NCBI GenBank assembly: GCA_036675345.1
Contig: JAKFFE010000022.1
Location: forward strand, 310,001 to 374,000
Direction of reading: 5' to 3'
From: JALYOC01 sp036675345
GTDB taxonomy: Bacteria > Myxococcota > Myxococcia > Myxococcales > Myxococcaceae
DNA length: 64,000 nucleotides
The notes beneath the pieces were generated by a model that worked only from the letters and a program-made list of their open reading frames with translations, was not told the origin of the DNA and ran no database searches. This document shows positions 50,856 to 59,550 of this stretch, piece after piece (the first letter of the stretch is position 1; the number at the start of each line of letters is the position of its first letter). Made by a program: the position numbers and the translations under genes.

Positions 50856-52031
50856 ATGCGGCTGCTCCCCCGGTCCAAGGCCAGGGTCCGTCGCACCCCT
50901 CGCGCCAAGCGGGCGGCGGACTTCGATCTGGCGGTGGCCGAGTTCTTCATGCGGATCGCCCTGGAGGAGGCCGCCAAGGGCGTGGGCCGCACCAGCCCCA
51001 ACCCGGCGGTGGGCGCGATCCTGGTCAAGGCGGGGCGGATCATCGCCCGCGGCTTCCACCAGAAGGCGGGCAGCGCGCACGCGGAGGTGGTGGCGCTGCA
51101 GGCCGCCGGCGCCCAGGCCCGGGGCGCGGACCTGTACACCACCCTGGAGCCTTGCGATCACTTCGGGCGGACGCCGCCCTGCTCGCAGGCGATCCTCACT
51201 GCCGGGGTGCGCCGGGTGTTCTGTGGTTCGGCCGATCCCAACCCGCTGGTCAGCGGCAAGGGCGTGGCGCGGCTGCAGGCCGCGGGGGTGGAGGTGCGGA
51301 CCGGGATCCTCCAGGCGGAGGCGGACGCCCTCAACCGACCCTTCTTCAAAGCGGTCACCACAGGGCTGCCCTACGTCACCCTCAAGGCGGCGGTGACCCT
51401 GGATGGCAAGCTGGCCACCGCCACCGGTGACTCGAAGTGGGTGACCGGGGAGGAGGCGCGAGTGCACGTGCACCGGCTGCGCAACCGGGTGGATGCGATC
51501 CTGGTGGGCGGCAACACGGTGCGGTTGGACGATCCGCAGCTGACCACCCGCCTCCCCAAGGGAGAGCAGGGGAGGGATCCGGTCCGGGTGGTGGTGGACT
51601 CGCACCTGGGGCTGCCGCTGACCCGCAAGCTGTTCCAGCCGGGAGGACCGCGCACCATCGTCGCCACCCTGGAGGCGGAGGACTCGCCGCGGGCGCGGAA
51701 GCTGAAGGCCCGCGGGGTGGAGGTCTGGAGGATGCCTTCCCGCGGCGGCCGGGTCTCGCTGACGCCGCTGTTGCGTCGGCTGGGGAAGGAAGGGCTGTCC
51801 CACGTGCTGGCCGAAGGCGGCGCGGAGCTGTTCGCCAGCCTGATCCAGGCCCGGCTGGCCGATGAGCTGTGGCTGTTCCTCGCACCCAAGCTGCTGGGCG
51901 CGGAGGGCCGCTCCTGGGCGGGCCCGTTGAAGATTCGCTCGATGGCAAAGGCACTTGCGACCGGTTCGCTGCAGGTCGAGCGGTTCGGCGCCGATCTTTT
52001 GCTTCGTGCGTCACTGCGAAACGACGCCTAG
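50856..52031 (+). CDS. ribD: Bifunctional riboflavin deaminase/reductase RibD
   Basis: This 391-residue protein has a short basic N-terminal extension before MRIALEEAAKGVGRTSPNPAVG. The deaminase domain has the zinc motifs SAHAEVVAL and LEPCDHFGRTPPCSQAI (about 70-110), and the C-terminal reductase domain has YVTLKAAVTLDGKLATATGDSKWVTG and LAEGGAELFASL. It performs two steps after GTP cyclohydrolase II, deamination and ribosyl reduction. Start ATG 50856 gives the extension; an internal ATG at the family start is possible. Confidence 0.96.
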   Translation: MRLLPRSKARVRRTPRAKRAADFDLAVAEFFMRIALEEAAKGVGRTSPNPAVGAILVKAGRIIARGFHQKAGSAHAEVVALQAAGAQARGADLYTTLEPCDHFGRTPPCSQAILTAGVRRVFCGSADPNPLVSGKGVARLQAAGVEVRTGILQAEADALNRPFFKAVTTGLPYVTLKAAVTLDGKLATATGDSKWVTGEEARVHVHRLRNRVDAILVGGNTVRLDDPQLTTRLPKGEQGRDPVRVVVDSHLGLPLTRKLFQPGGPRTIVATLEAEDSPRARKLKARGVEVWRMPSRGGRVSLTPLLRRLGKEGLSHVLAEGGAELFASLIQARLADELWLFLAPKLLGAEGRSWAGPLKIRSMAKALATGSLQVERFGADLLLRASLRNDA

Positions 52032-52157
52032 GAATCGTACCGGGGGCCTTTGACTCTCCGGGTACGGGTGGAGATCATTCGCCTTCACTCTGGGTGCTGG
52101 GAGGGCGCCTCGGAGGCAGGGAAGTCGGGGCGCGAGAGTGTCCAGGCTTCCGGGGGG

Positions 52158-52505
52158 ATGTGCGTGGAGCAGACCAGTGCCGGGCCGGCAGCGGACGTGG
52201 CCCATGAGTCGACCGAGTCGGAGCCGGGGACCTTGTTGCTGGAGATCGGCCGGGTGTTCGACGTGCCCGAGGCGTGGCTGGTGCGCGACGCGATCACCCG
52301 CGCGTCCCCGGACCTGAAGCTGACCCTGGATTTCCATCGCACCGCGGAGCTGCACGACTTCGCCCTCGCGGTGCTGATCGAGCTGCTCTCCCGCGAGAGC
52401 CGGCGGGTGGAGATCCATGGGCTCAATGCGCACCAGCGGTCGCTGCTCCGTCTGCTGGGCCGTCCGCTGAGCGGTGGAACCACCGTGGTCGGCCAGGGCC
52501 GCTAG
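52158..52505 (+). CDS. STAS-domain-like small protein
   Basis: The start is uncertain: ATG 52158 gives 115 residues, the longer frame opens with TTG 52050, and GTG 52164 has better spacing to the G-run upstream. The core (TLLLEIGRVFDVPEAWLVRDAI, LTLDFHRTAELHDFALAVLIELL, RRVEIHGLNAHQRSLLRLLG) fits the STAS/anti-sigma-antagonist fold, with Asp/Thr rather than the usual Ser at the expected phosphorylation position. It may be a regulatory or lipid-binding domain. It sits inside the riboflavin run, between ribD and ribE, on the same strand. Confidence 0.65.
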   Translation: MCVEQTSAGPAADVAHESTESEPGTLLLEIGRVFDVPEAWLVRDAITRASPDLKLTLDFHRTAELHDFALAVLIELLSRESRRVEIHGLNAHQRSLLRLLGRPLSGGTTVVGQGR

Positions 52506-52622
52506 CCCGCTCGTCTGGGGATGAAGGTCGCGGCGCTCTTCTTCTAGCCAGAAGGCGCACGCCCTCCCGGCTGGCTGACGCGGCGCAGCGCCGGGGGGCC
52601 ATTTTCGCTATAAGCGCAGCGG

Positions 52623-53273
52623 ATGTTCACCGGGCTCGTCCAGGATGTTGGCGTCGTGCTTCGCCTCGAGCAGGGGCCGATGACGGATCTGTGGATCCGC
52701 ACCTCCCTGGGGGCCGCCGACTTCGCCCTCGGGGAGTCCATCGCCATCGACGGGGTCTGTCTGACCGTGGTCCAGCGGGAAGGGGACCGGTTCCTGGTCC
52801 AGGCCTCGCCGGAGACGCTGCGCCGCTCCACCCTGGGTGACTTCCAGGTGGGCTCGCAGGTCAACCTGGAGCGGGCCTTGCGGCTGTCCGATCGCCTGGG
52901 TGGCCACCTGGTGCTGGGGCATGTGGACGCGGTGGGACAGCTGCTGTCCAAGCGGACCGAGGGCGGGACGGTGGTGCTGGAGATCTCGCTGCCCGAGGCC
53001 CTGGCGCCCTTCTTCATCGAGAAGGGGTCGGTCACCGTGGATGGGATCAGCCTCACCGTGAACACCCTGGGCCCCGGCAGCTTCTCGGTGGCGCTGATCC
53101 CCGAGACCCAGACCCGGACCACCCTGCCTGCCAAGACGGTCGGGCAGCGGGTGAATCTGGAGGGCGATGTGATCGGCAAGTATGTGGCCCGGCTGTACGG
53201 CGTCTCGCCGCGGACCGGGCTGAGTGAGGACGTCCTCCGCGCGGCCGGCAGCTGGGCGCAGGGACGCAAGTAG
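52623..53273 (+). CDS. ribE: Riboflavin synthase alpha chain
   Basis: The 216-residue protein begins MFTGLVQDVG, the riboflavin synthase signature, and shows the internal duplication of two beta-barrels: GESIAIDGVCLTVV in the first and VTVDGISLTVNTL in the second, with GGHLVLGHVDAVG between. It dismutates two lumazine molecules to riboflavin. It lies between the STAS-like gene and the ribB/A gene. No FMN riboswitch was found in the 117-base gap before it. Confidence 0.96.
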   Translation: MFTGLVQDVGVVLRLEQGPMTDLWIRTSLGAADFALGESIAIDGVCLTVVQREGDRFLVQASPETLRRSTLGDFQVGSQVNLERALRLSDRLGGHLVLGHVDAVGQLLSKRTEGGTVVLEISLPEALAPFFIEKGSVTVDGISLTVNTLGPGSFSVALIPETQTRTTLPAKTVGQRVNLEGDVIGKYVARLYGVSPRTGLSEDVLRAAGSWAQGRK

Positions 53274-53296
53274 CACTTCAATTTCGAGGGCGGACG

Positions 53297-54514
53297 ATGG
53301 CGACGGCGCGCAAGCAGGACAGTGTGGGGCTGGTGAAGCAGGCGCTGGCGGAGATCCGGCGGGGCCGGATGGTGATCCTCACCGACGACGAGGACCGCGA
53401 GAACGAAGGCGACCTGGTGATGGCCGCGGAGAAGGTGACCGCGGCGGACATCAACTTCATGGCCACCCACGCCCGGGGGTTGATCTGCCTGACCCTCACC
53501 GAGGAGCGGATCCGCGCGCTGAACCTGCCGCTGATGGTCCACGACAACACCTCGCCCTACCAGACGGCGTTCACTGTCTCCATCGAGGCGGCCAAGGGCG
53601 TCACCACCGGCATCTCCGCCCAGGACCGCGCCACCACCGTGCTGGCCGCGGTGGCCCCGGACGCCAAGCCCGGCGACCTCAGCCGGCCCGGGCACATCTT
53701 CCCCCTCCGTGCCCGTGACGGCGGGGTGCTGGTCCGCACCGGGCAGACCGAAGGGTCGGTGGATCTGTCCCGGCTGGCGGGGCTGCGTCCGGCGGGGGTG
53801 ATCTGCGAGGTGATGAAGGCGGACGGCACCATGGCCCGCCGCCCGGAGCTGGAGCGGTTCGCCAAGAAGCACAAGCTGGTGATGCTGTCGGTGGCGGACA
53901 TCATCCGCTACCGGCTGGAGCATGAGCGGCTGATCCGCCGGCTGTCCGAGCGGACCATCGTCCGCCCCTCCGGCAAGGAGTACCGGGCCTACGCCTTTGG
54001 CAGCGACGTGGACTCGCTGGTCCACGTGGCCCTGGTGCACGGCACTCCCACTGCCCGCACTCCGGTGCTGACCCGGGTCCACCGGGGGTGCGTGGCCGGC
54101 GACGTGCTGGGGGATACCGGCTGTGACTGTGGCCGCCAGCTCCAGTCCGCCTTCGACCAGATCGAGGCCGCCGGGCAGGGGGTGGTGGTCTATCTGCAGA
54201 AGCACATGTCGCCCTCCCAGCGGCTGGCCTGCACCCACACCCCCAATGAAGAGGTGGTGCAGGGCGCCCAGGATCAGACCCGGCTGCGGGAGTTCGGGGT
54301 GGGGGCGCAGATCCTCAAGGACCTGGGGCTGTCCCGGCTGCGCTTGCTGACGGACAACCCGAAGAAGATCGTGGGCCTGGAGAGCTACGCCCTGGAGGTG
54401 GTGGAGCAGGTCCCGCTCAGCGCCGCGCCCGCCCGGACCCGCAAACCCCGGATTGCCGCCCGCAGCGCGCTGCGCGGAAGACGGGGCTTACGGAAGCTGC
54501 CCCGGGTGGATTAA
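53297..54514 (+). CDS. ribB: DHBP synthase fused to a degenerate GTP cyclohydrolase II domain (RibBX-like)
   Basis: The 405-residue protein has an N-terminal DHBP synthase domain with the LTDDEDRENEGDLVMAAE substrate motif (about 32-49) and RPGHIFPL near 131; the RTGQTEGSVDL motif has Gln where E. coli RibB has His in GHTE. The C-terminal half keeps the zinc cysteines GCVAGDVLGDTGCDCGRQL and a GCHII-like tail (LRLLTDNPKK). However, the central EGRGIGL-type segment and its Tyr region are replaced by a shorter YLQKHMSPSQRLACTH stretch. It is probably active only as DHBP synthase (RibB), like the RibBX proteins. GTP cyclohydrolase II would have to be encoded elsewhere. Confidence 0.85.
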   Translation: MATARKQDSVGLVKQALAEIRRGRMVILTDDEDRENEGDLVMAAEKVTAADINFMATHARGLICLTLTEERIRALNLPLMVHDNTSPYQTAFTVSIEAAKGVTTGISAQDRATTVLAAVAPDAKPGDLSRPGHIFPLRARDGGVLVRTGQTEGSVDLSRLAGLRPAGVICEVMKADGTMARRPELERFAKKHKLVMLSVADIIRYRLEHERLIRRLSERTIVRPSGKEYRAYAFGSDVDSLVHVALVHGTPTARTPVLTRVHRGCVAGDVLGDTGCDCGRQLQSAFDQIEAAGQGVVVYLQKHMSPSQRLACTHTPNEEVVQGAQDQTRLREFGVGAQILKDLGLSRLRLLTDNPKKIVGLESYALEVVEQVPLSAAPARTRKPRIAARSALRGRRGLRKLPRVD

Positions 54515-54527
54515 AGGAGCGGCGCAC

Positions 54528-55013
54528 ATGTCGCGTACCTTCGAAGGAAATCTCGTCTCGCCCAAGGGCCGCTTCGCGCTCTGCGTGGCCAGGTTCAATG
54601 CCTTCATCACCGAGGAGCTGCTCTCCGGCGCGCAGGACGCGCTGGTCCGGCACGGCGTCTCGGCCGATGACATCGATGTCTTCCGCGTCCCCGGCACGTT
54701 CGAACTCTCGGCGCTGGTCCGCCGGGTGGCGGAGAGCAACCAGTACGCGGGCGTGGTGGCGCTGGGCGCGGTGATCCGCGGCGGCACCCCCCACTTCGAC
54801 TACGTGGCCTCGGAAGTGGCCAAGGGGATCGGCGCGGTGGCCTTCACCGCCGACTGCGCGGTGACCTTCGGGGTGCTGACCACCGACTCGGTGGAGCAGG
54901 CCATCGACCGCGCCGGCACCAAGGCCGGCAACAAGGGCGCCGACGCCGCCATCGCCTGTATCGAGCTGGTGAACCTGTTCGCCAAGCTCCCCAGCGCCGA
55001 GAAGAGGAAGTAG
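54528..55013 (+). CDS. ribH: 6,7-dimethyl-8-ribityllumazine synthase
   Basis: From ATG 54528 (MSRTFEGNLVSPKG), behind a clear TAAAGGAGC ribosome-binding site, the product has 161 residues. Key elements are FALCVARFNAFITEELL, the phosphate loop VPGTFELSALV, and VVALGAVIRGGTPHFDYV with the catalytic His. It condenses DHBP with the ribityl-diaminopyrimidine to lumazine, which RibE turns into riboflavin. It lies 13 bases after ribB and touches nusB directly. Confidence 0.97.
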   Translation: MSRTFEGNLVSPKGRFALCVARFNAFITEELLSGAQDALVRHGVSADDIDVFRVPGTFELSALVRRVAESNQYAGVVALGAVIRGGTPHFDYVASEVAKGIGAVAFTADCAVTFGVLTTDSVEQAIDRAGTKAGNKGADAAIACIELVNLFAKLPSAEKRK

Positions 55014-55445
55014 ATGGGCGCCCGACGGCAGGGGCGTGAGCGCGCCCTCCAGGCCCTGTACCAACTGGAGATGGCCCAGACCACGCCCCTGGACGCTTTG
55101 GAGGCGGCCTGGACCTCCGACGACGACGGCGGCCCCGCCGGCAAGCCGGACCCGGAGGCACGCCGTTTCGCCGCCGAGCTGGTGGAGGGGGTTTGGAAGA
55201 ACCTCAAGGAGATCGACGGGCTGATCCAGGACCACAGCCACAACTGGCGGGTGGATCGGATGTCCCGCATCGATCGCAACGTGCTGCGCCTGGCGATCTT
55301 CGAGCTGCGCTTCCGTCCGGAGATCCCCCGCAAGGTGACCCTCAACGAGGCGATCGAGCTGGGGAAGAACTTCGGGGCCGAGGAGAGCGCCGGGTTCATC
55401 AACGGCCTGCTGGACCGGGTGGCCACGGTGCTGGGGAAGCCGTAA
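55014..55445 (+). CDS. nusB: Transcription antitermination factor NusB
   Basis: The 143-residue protein has the all-helical NusB pattern: ARRQGRERALQALYQLEM at the N-terminus, a mid region LIQDHSHNWRVDRMSRIDRNVLRLAIFEL (about 77-105) and NEAIELGKNFGAEESAGFINGLLDRV near the end. It joins NusE on boxA RNA to promote rRNA antitermination. It directly follows the ribH stop; ribH-nusB adjacency is widely conserved. Confidence 0.97.
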   Translation: MGARRQGRERALQALYQLEMAQTTPLDALEAAWTSDDDGGPAGKPDPEARRFAAELVEGVWKNLKEIDGLIQDHSHNWRVDRMSRIDRNVLRLAIFELRFRPEIPRKVTLNEAIELGKNFGAEESAGFINGLLDRVATVLGKP

Positions 55446-55449
55446 CCCC

Positions 55450-55929
55450 GTGCAGCTGACCACCCACGAGCCTGGCTTCGAGAGCCTGGACACCCTCTCC
55501 GACCTGGAGGCGCTGTGCGTCTTCGTGGGCGAGGACGAGCGGCCCCTGCGCGGCATCGCCGGCTATCTGGACTGGCGGATGTGCGGGGGAATCTCCCGGG
55601 TGCTGGTCAGTGAGTTCTTCCGGGGCGCGGCCGGGGACTGTCTGCTGATCCCCTCCCAGGGGCGGATCGCCATTCCCCGCGTCTTCGTGTGCGGGCTGGG
55701 GCCGACCCAGGGGGCCAAAGAGCAGCTGGGCTCGCTGATGACCGCCGCGGCCGACCGGCTGACCAAGGCCAGGATCCGGACGGTGGCCCTGGAGCTGCCC
55801 CAGCTTCCCGGGCTGGACGAGGCCGAGCGGGTCCGGGTGATCCGCGAGCGCTTCCTGCCCAAGTTCAAGGGAGACCGGGTGGCCGTCCTGGCCGACAAGT
55901 CGGTGGCGAAGCTGTTGCCGTCGGTCTGA
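55450..55929 (+). CDS. Stand-alone M17 leucyl-aminopeptidase N-terminal-type domain protein
   Basis: The 159-residue protein (GTG 55450) resembles only the N-terminal, macro-like domain of M17 leucyl aminopeptidases. It has ALCVFVGEDERPLRGIAGYLDWRMCGGISRVL, GDCLLIPSQGRIAIPRVFVCGLGP (the VLLVGLG position) and a helix-strand finish. The catalytic C-terminal zinc-peptidase domain is absent and does not follow in any frame, so it is not a peptidase. It starts 4 bases after nusB and ends 82 bases before the chemosensory operon. Related free-standing domains occur in myxobacteria, but no function is established. Confidence 0.7.
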   Translation: MQLTTHEPGFESLDTLSDLEALCVFVGEDERPLRGIAGYLDWRMCGGISRVLVSEFFRGAAGDCLLIPSQGRIAIPRVFVCGLGPTQGAKEQLGSLMTAAADRLTKARIRTVALELPQLPGLDEAERVRVIRERFLPKFKGDRVAVLADKSVAKLLPSV

Positions 55930-56011
55930 AGATTTCGGCCGTTGGCAGTCAAACCGGGGCCGGACGGTAGGCAGAGCAAGTCCCCCCGCGCCCTGCTACG
56001 ATTCTGGGACA

Positions 56012-56383
56012 GTGGGATTCAAGGTTCTCATCGTCGAGGACTCCAAGGCCTCGCGAGACTTCATCGCTGCTGCCGTCGAGGCGGTGGCCGGGGTCCGGGC
56101 AATCTCCACCCACAGTGGCTTCGAGGCGCTCAAGCTGCTGCCTCGCCACAAGTTCGACCTGATCATCACCGACATCAACATGCCGGACATCAACGGGCTC
56201 GAGCTGATCAACTTCGTGAAGAAGAACCCGAACTACCGGCGCACGCCGCTGTTCATCATCACCACCGAGGGCCGCGAGCAGGACCGCGAGCGCGGGCTGG
56301 CGCTGGGCGCGGTGGAGTACCTGGTCAAGCCCTTCGAACCGCAGAGCCTGGAAGGCCTCCTGCGCAGGTACCTTGGGCTCTAG
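56012..56383 (+). CDS. CheY-like single-domain response regulator
   Basis: The 123-residue receiver domain (GTG 56012) has VLIVEDSKASRD, the phospho-Asp in IITDINMPD (near 54), Thr in FIITTEG and Lys in YLVKPFE. It starts the chemosensory operon and its stop directly precedes the cheA start codon. It has no output domain, so it probably carries the CheA phosphoryl signal to a target outside the window or to the HEAT/ABC components. Confidence 0.93.
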   Translation: MGFKVLIVEDSKASRDFIAAAVEAVAGVRAISTHSGFEALKLLPRHKFDLIITDINMPDINGLELINFVKKNPNYRRTPLFIITTEGREQDRERGLALGAVEYLVKPFEPQSLEGLLRRYLGL

Positions 56384-58525
56384 GTGAGCGACAGGGGCCG
56401 CGAGCGGTCGGAGTTCCTGGCCGAGTCCGCCGAGATCCTGGAGACGCTGGGTCGCGATCTGCTGGTCCTGGACGAAGGCCGGGGTGGGGAGCTGGATCCG
56501 GAGCTGCTCAACGGGATCTTCCGCGGGGCGCATTCGCTCAAGGGTCTGGCCGGAATGTTCGGCGAGGACCGGCTGGCCACCCTGGCCCACGCCGCCGAGG
56601 ACCTGCTGGATCACCTCCGGCTGGGCAAGGTGGAGGCCAGCGACCCGGTGGTGGATTCGCTGGTGGAGGTGGTGGACGTGCTGCAGGCCCTGCTGGCGGA
56701 GGCCTCCCGCGAGGAGACCACCGGCGCGCTGGGCTCGCGGGCCACGGGCCTGGCCGCCCGGCTGCGCGGGCTGACCCAGGCCACCGCCCCGGCCCAGGTG
56801 GATCTGCTGGATCAGCTGGACCTGGATCCGGCCACCCGCAAGGTGTTCACCGAGTACGAGGAGCACCGCCTGCGCGAGAACCTGCGCAAGGGGATGTCCC
56901 TGTACCGGGTGCGCGCGGAGTTCGATCTCTCCGACTTCGATGTGGGGCTGGCCAAGCTCAACGGGCAGCTCAAGCCGCTGGGGGAGGTGATCAGCACCTT
57001 GCCCTCCCAGCGCCCGGGGGACGAGACCGGGATCGCGTTTGATCTGATCTACGGGACCCGCCGGCCGGAGCGCGAGCTGCTGGCCGCCCTGGAGGGGACC
57101 CCGGCCACCGCCGAACGTCTGGGCCGACTGGAGCCGGCGGCGCTGGCTCCGGAACCTCCGGCCGCCCCGGTGGGAAAGACGCCGAAGAAGCCGCGCCGGG
57201 CCAAGGGGGCCAAGCCTTTGCCTCCTGCGCCGGCGGTCTCCAACGTCACCGCGCTGCCCTCCTCCAACGGCGCCGCGCCGGCCCGGGCGGACAGCGAGGC
57301 CAGCCTCCGCTCCTTGACCGAGACGGTGCGGGTGGACATCCGCCGGCTGGACTCGCTGATGAACGCGGTGGGTGAGCTGTTGCTGATCAAGGGCAACCTG
57401 CAGCGGCTGGCGGAGAGCGCCGGTCACTCCTCGGCGATCGGCCCCTCCCGGGCCTGGTCCCAGGAGCTGACCCGTGAGTCGCGGGCGCTGGAGCGCAAGC
57501 TGGAGGAGGTGCAGGAGGGGCTGCTGGGCGCACGGATGGTGCCCCTGGGCCAGGTGTTCGAGAAGCTGGCCCGGCTGGTGCGCCGGCTGGCCCGCGATGC
57601 GGGCAAGGAGCTGGAACTGGTGCTCTCCGGCGGCGAGGTGGAATTGGACAAGCTGATCGTGGAGGAGCTCTCCGATCCGCTGATGCACACCATCCGCAAC
57701 GCGATCGATCACGGGATCGAGGCCCCGGAGGTGCGGGAGGCGCAGGGCAAGCCGCGCAAGGGGCGGATCTCGCTGCGGGCCGTCCAGCGGGGCAACCGGG
57801 TGTTGCTGGAGGTCTCCGACGACGGGGCGGGGATCAACGAGGAGCGGGTGCGGGAGGTGGCGGTACAGCGCGGCCTGCTCACCGCCGACGAGGCCCGCGA
57901 GCTGCCCACCCGGGAGGCGCAGAACCTGATTTTCACCCCCGGCTTCTCCACCGCCCGCTCCATCTCCGAGCTCTCCGGCCGGGGGGTGGGCCTGGACGTG
58001 GTGAAGACCAACATCGCCAGCCTCTCCGGGTTGATCGACGTGCACAGCGAACGGGGAAACGGCACCACCTTCGAGATCACCCTCCCGGTGACCCTGGCCA
58101 TCGTCCGCGCGCTGGTGGTGGGCGCGGAGGGCCGGACCTACGCCATCCCCCTCTCCGGGGTGCTGGAGATCCTCTCCCTCTCTGCTTCAGAGGTGCGGAC
58201 GGTGGAGCGGCGGGAGCTGCTGCCGGTGCGCGGACGGACCCTGCCGCTGGTGCGCCTGGCGCCGCTGTTCGGCCACGGCCCGGGGACCACCGGACCGCTG
58301 TTCGCGCTGGTGCTGGGGCTGGCCCAGGAGCGGATCGCCCTGGTGGTGGATCAGCTGCACGGACAGCAGGACATCGTGGTCAAGCCGCTGGGCGGGAGGT
58401 TGAGCCACATCCGGGGGATCTCCGGGGCCACCGACCTGGGCAACCGTCAGACGGTGCTGGTGCTGGACGTGGGGGCGCTGATCGAGGACAGCGTCGCCCC
58501 GGAGTGGAAGGCGGAGGCCCTGTAG
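56384..58525 (+). CDS. cheA: CheA-type sensor histidine kinase
   Basis: The 713-residue kinase starts at GTG 56384, immediately after the preceding stop. An Hpt domain has the phospho-His in RGAHSLKGLAGMF (near 49), then a P2-like region with an HRLRENLRKGMSLYRV segment (about 160-220) and a proline/lysine linker. Dimerisation and ATPase domains follow (N box HTIRNAIDHGIE, G1 DDGAGI, G2 GRGVGLDVVKTNI), and a CheW-like coupling domain ends the chain. It autophosphorylates under receptor control and feeds the CheY-like proteins and CheB. No MCP is encoded in this stretch. Confidence 0.95.
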   Translation: MSDRGRERSEFLAESAEILETLGRDLLVLDEGRGGELDPELLNGIFRGAHSLKGLAGMFGEDRLATLAHAAEDLLDHLRLGKVEASDPVVDSLVEVVDVLQALLAEASREETTGALGSRATGLAARLRGLTQATAPAQVDLLDQLDLDPATRKVFTEYEEHRLRENLRKGMSLYRVRAEFDLSDFDVGLAKLNGQLKPLGEVISTLPSQRPGDETGIAFDLIYGTRRPERELLAALEGTPATAERLGRLEPAALAPEPPAAPVGKTPKKPRRAKGAKPLPPAPAVSNVTALPSSNGAAPARADSEASLRSLTETVRVDIRRLDSLMNAVGELLLIKGNLQRLAESAGHSSAIGPSRAWSQELTRESRALERKLEEVQEGLLGARMVPLGQVFEKLARLVRRLARDAGKELELVLSGGEVELDKLIVEELSDPLMHTIRNAIDHGIEAPEVREAQGKPRKGRISLRAVQRGNRVLLEVSDDGAGINEERVREVAVQRGLLTADEARELPTREAQNLIFTPGFSTARSISELSGRGVGLDVVKTNIASLSGLIDVHSERGNGTTFEITLPVTLAIVRALVVGAEGRTYAIPLSGVLEILSLSASEVRTVERRELLPVRGRTLPLVRLAPLFGHGPGTTGPLFALVLGLAQERIALVVDQLHGQQDIVVKPLGGRLSHIRGISGATDLGNRQTVLVLDVGALIEDSVAPEWKAEAL

Positions 58526-59083
58526 GTGAGCCGCTTCGCCGAACAGCTGGAGCGGTTCTTCTACGACCCGCAGGAGGCGCTGCCGCCGGGGTTGGAGCTC
58601 CCCGAGCCCCGGGTGCAGCCCTCTGCCCGCCAGGCGCCGCCCGACGAGCGGCTGTGCTTCCGGCTGGAGAACGAGTGGTACGCGCTGCCGGTCTCGCTGG
58701 TCCGGGAGGTGTCCCGGGTCGCGCCGCTGACCGAGGTGCCGCGCGCGCCCGCCAGCCTCCTGGGGGTAATGAACCTGCGGGGAGAGGTGCTGCCGGTCTA
58801 CGACCTCAAGCTCCGGCTGCGGCTGGCCACCCGTCCAGCGCCAATCGCCGGGCCGCGGGCGGATCGCACCGGGCTGCCCCGCTCGGCGCGGGTGATCATC
58901 CTGCGCAGTCCGCGGGGAGACGCGGCGGTGCTGGTGGACGCGGTGCAGGACGTGGTCCGGTTGATGCCCGCGGAGGTGGAACCTCCTCCCCGGGGCACCG
59001 CCGAGCGGGACGGGATCGTCGGACTGGGACGGCGGGGGGACCGGCTGTGGATCCTGCTGGACCCCGAGGCGGTGCTGGGATGA
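58526..59083 (+). CDS. cheW: CheW-like coupling protein 1
   Basis: The 185-residue protein (GTG 58526, directly after the cheA stop) has an N-terminal acidic/aromatic tail (about 1-40) and a CheW domain: LCFRLENEWYALPVSLVREV, LLGVMNLRGEVLPVYDL and a C-terminal LDPEAVL. CheW bridges receptors to CheA. The tail is longer than in the second CheW and may bind another partner. Its stop overlaps the next start by ATGA. Confidence 0.92.
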   Translation: MSRFAEQLERFFYDPQEALPPGLELPEPRVQPSARQAPPDERLCFRLENEWYALPVSLVREVSRVAPLTEVPRAPASLLGVMNLRGEVLPVYDLKLRLRLATRPAPIAGPRADRTGLPRSARVIILRSPRGDAAVLVDAVQDVVRLMPAEVEPPPRGTAERDGIVGLGRRGDRLWILLDPEAVLG

Positions 59084-59550
59084 GGAACTCCCGGGCCGAG
59101 CTGTACTCCGGCAGCGAGGACGCCGACTCGGTGCAGCTGTGCGTGTTCCGGGTGGGCGCGGCGGAGTACGCCATCGACATCCGGCGGGTGCGGGAGATCC
59201 TCCCTGCCCAGCGGCTGACCCCGCTGCCGGAGGCGCCCGGGTGGGAAGGGGTGTTCGAGATCCGCGACACGGTGGTGCCGGTGCTGGACCTGCGGCGCCG
59301 TCTGGGCGCCACCCCCAGCGTGGCGGTGGGGAAGGAGAAGATCCTGATCTGCCTGCTGGGGCGCAGGCAGGTGGCCCTGGTGGTGGACGCGGTGGTCCAG
59401 GTGATGCGGACCCACCGCAGTGAGCTGCGCCCGGCGCCCAACGTCTCCGCCGGGCCCTATGTGATTGGCGTATGCGGGAGCCCGCCGGCGCTCAAGCTGC
59501 TGCTGGACGTCAAGGCGCTGCTCTCCCCGACCCTGGAGTCTCCGAAGTGA
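59080..59550 (+). CDS. cheW: CheW-like coupling protein 2
   Basis: The 156-residue CheW starts at ATG 59080 in a four-base overlap with the first cheW. It has QLCVFRVGAAEYAIDIRRVREIL, WEGVFEIRDTVVPVLDL and VALVVDAVVQV, then a short Pro-rich finish. Two CheW proteins in one operon, with different tails, suggest two receptor sets or a layered scaffold. The stop overlaps the HEAT-repeat gene (GTGA). Confidence 0.92.
   Translation: MRNSRAELYSGSEDADSVQLCVFRVGAAEYAIDIRRVREILPAQRLTPLPEAPGWEGVFEIRDTVVPVLDLRRRLGATPSVAVGKEKILICLLGRRQVALVVDAVVQVMRTHRSELRPAPNVSAGPYVIGVCGSPPALKLLLDVKALLSPTLESPK

Noticed and set aside
52506..52622. FMN riboswitch before ribE
   Set aside because: The conserved RFN-element sequences are not recognisable in this 117-base gap, nor in front of ribD.
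59472..59546. Earlier in-frame start for the HEAT protein
   Set aside because: It lies inside cheW in another frame; the GTG at 59547 overlaps the cheW stop like the other junctions in this operon and begins the folded region.
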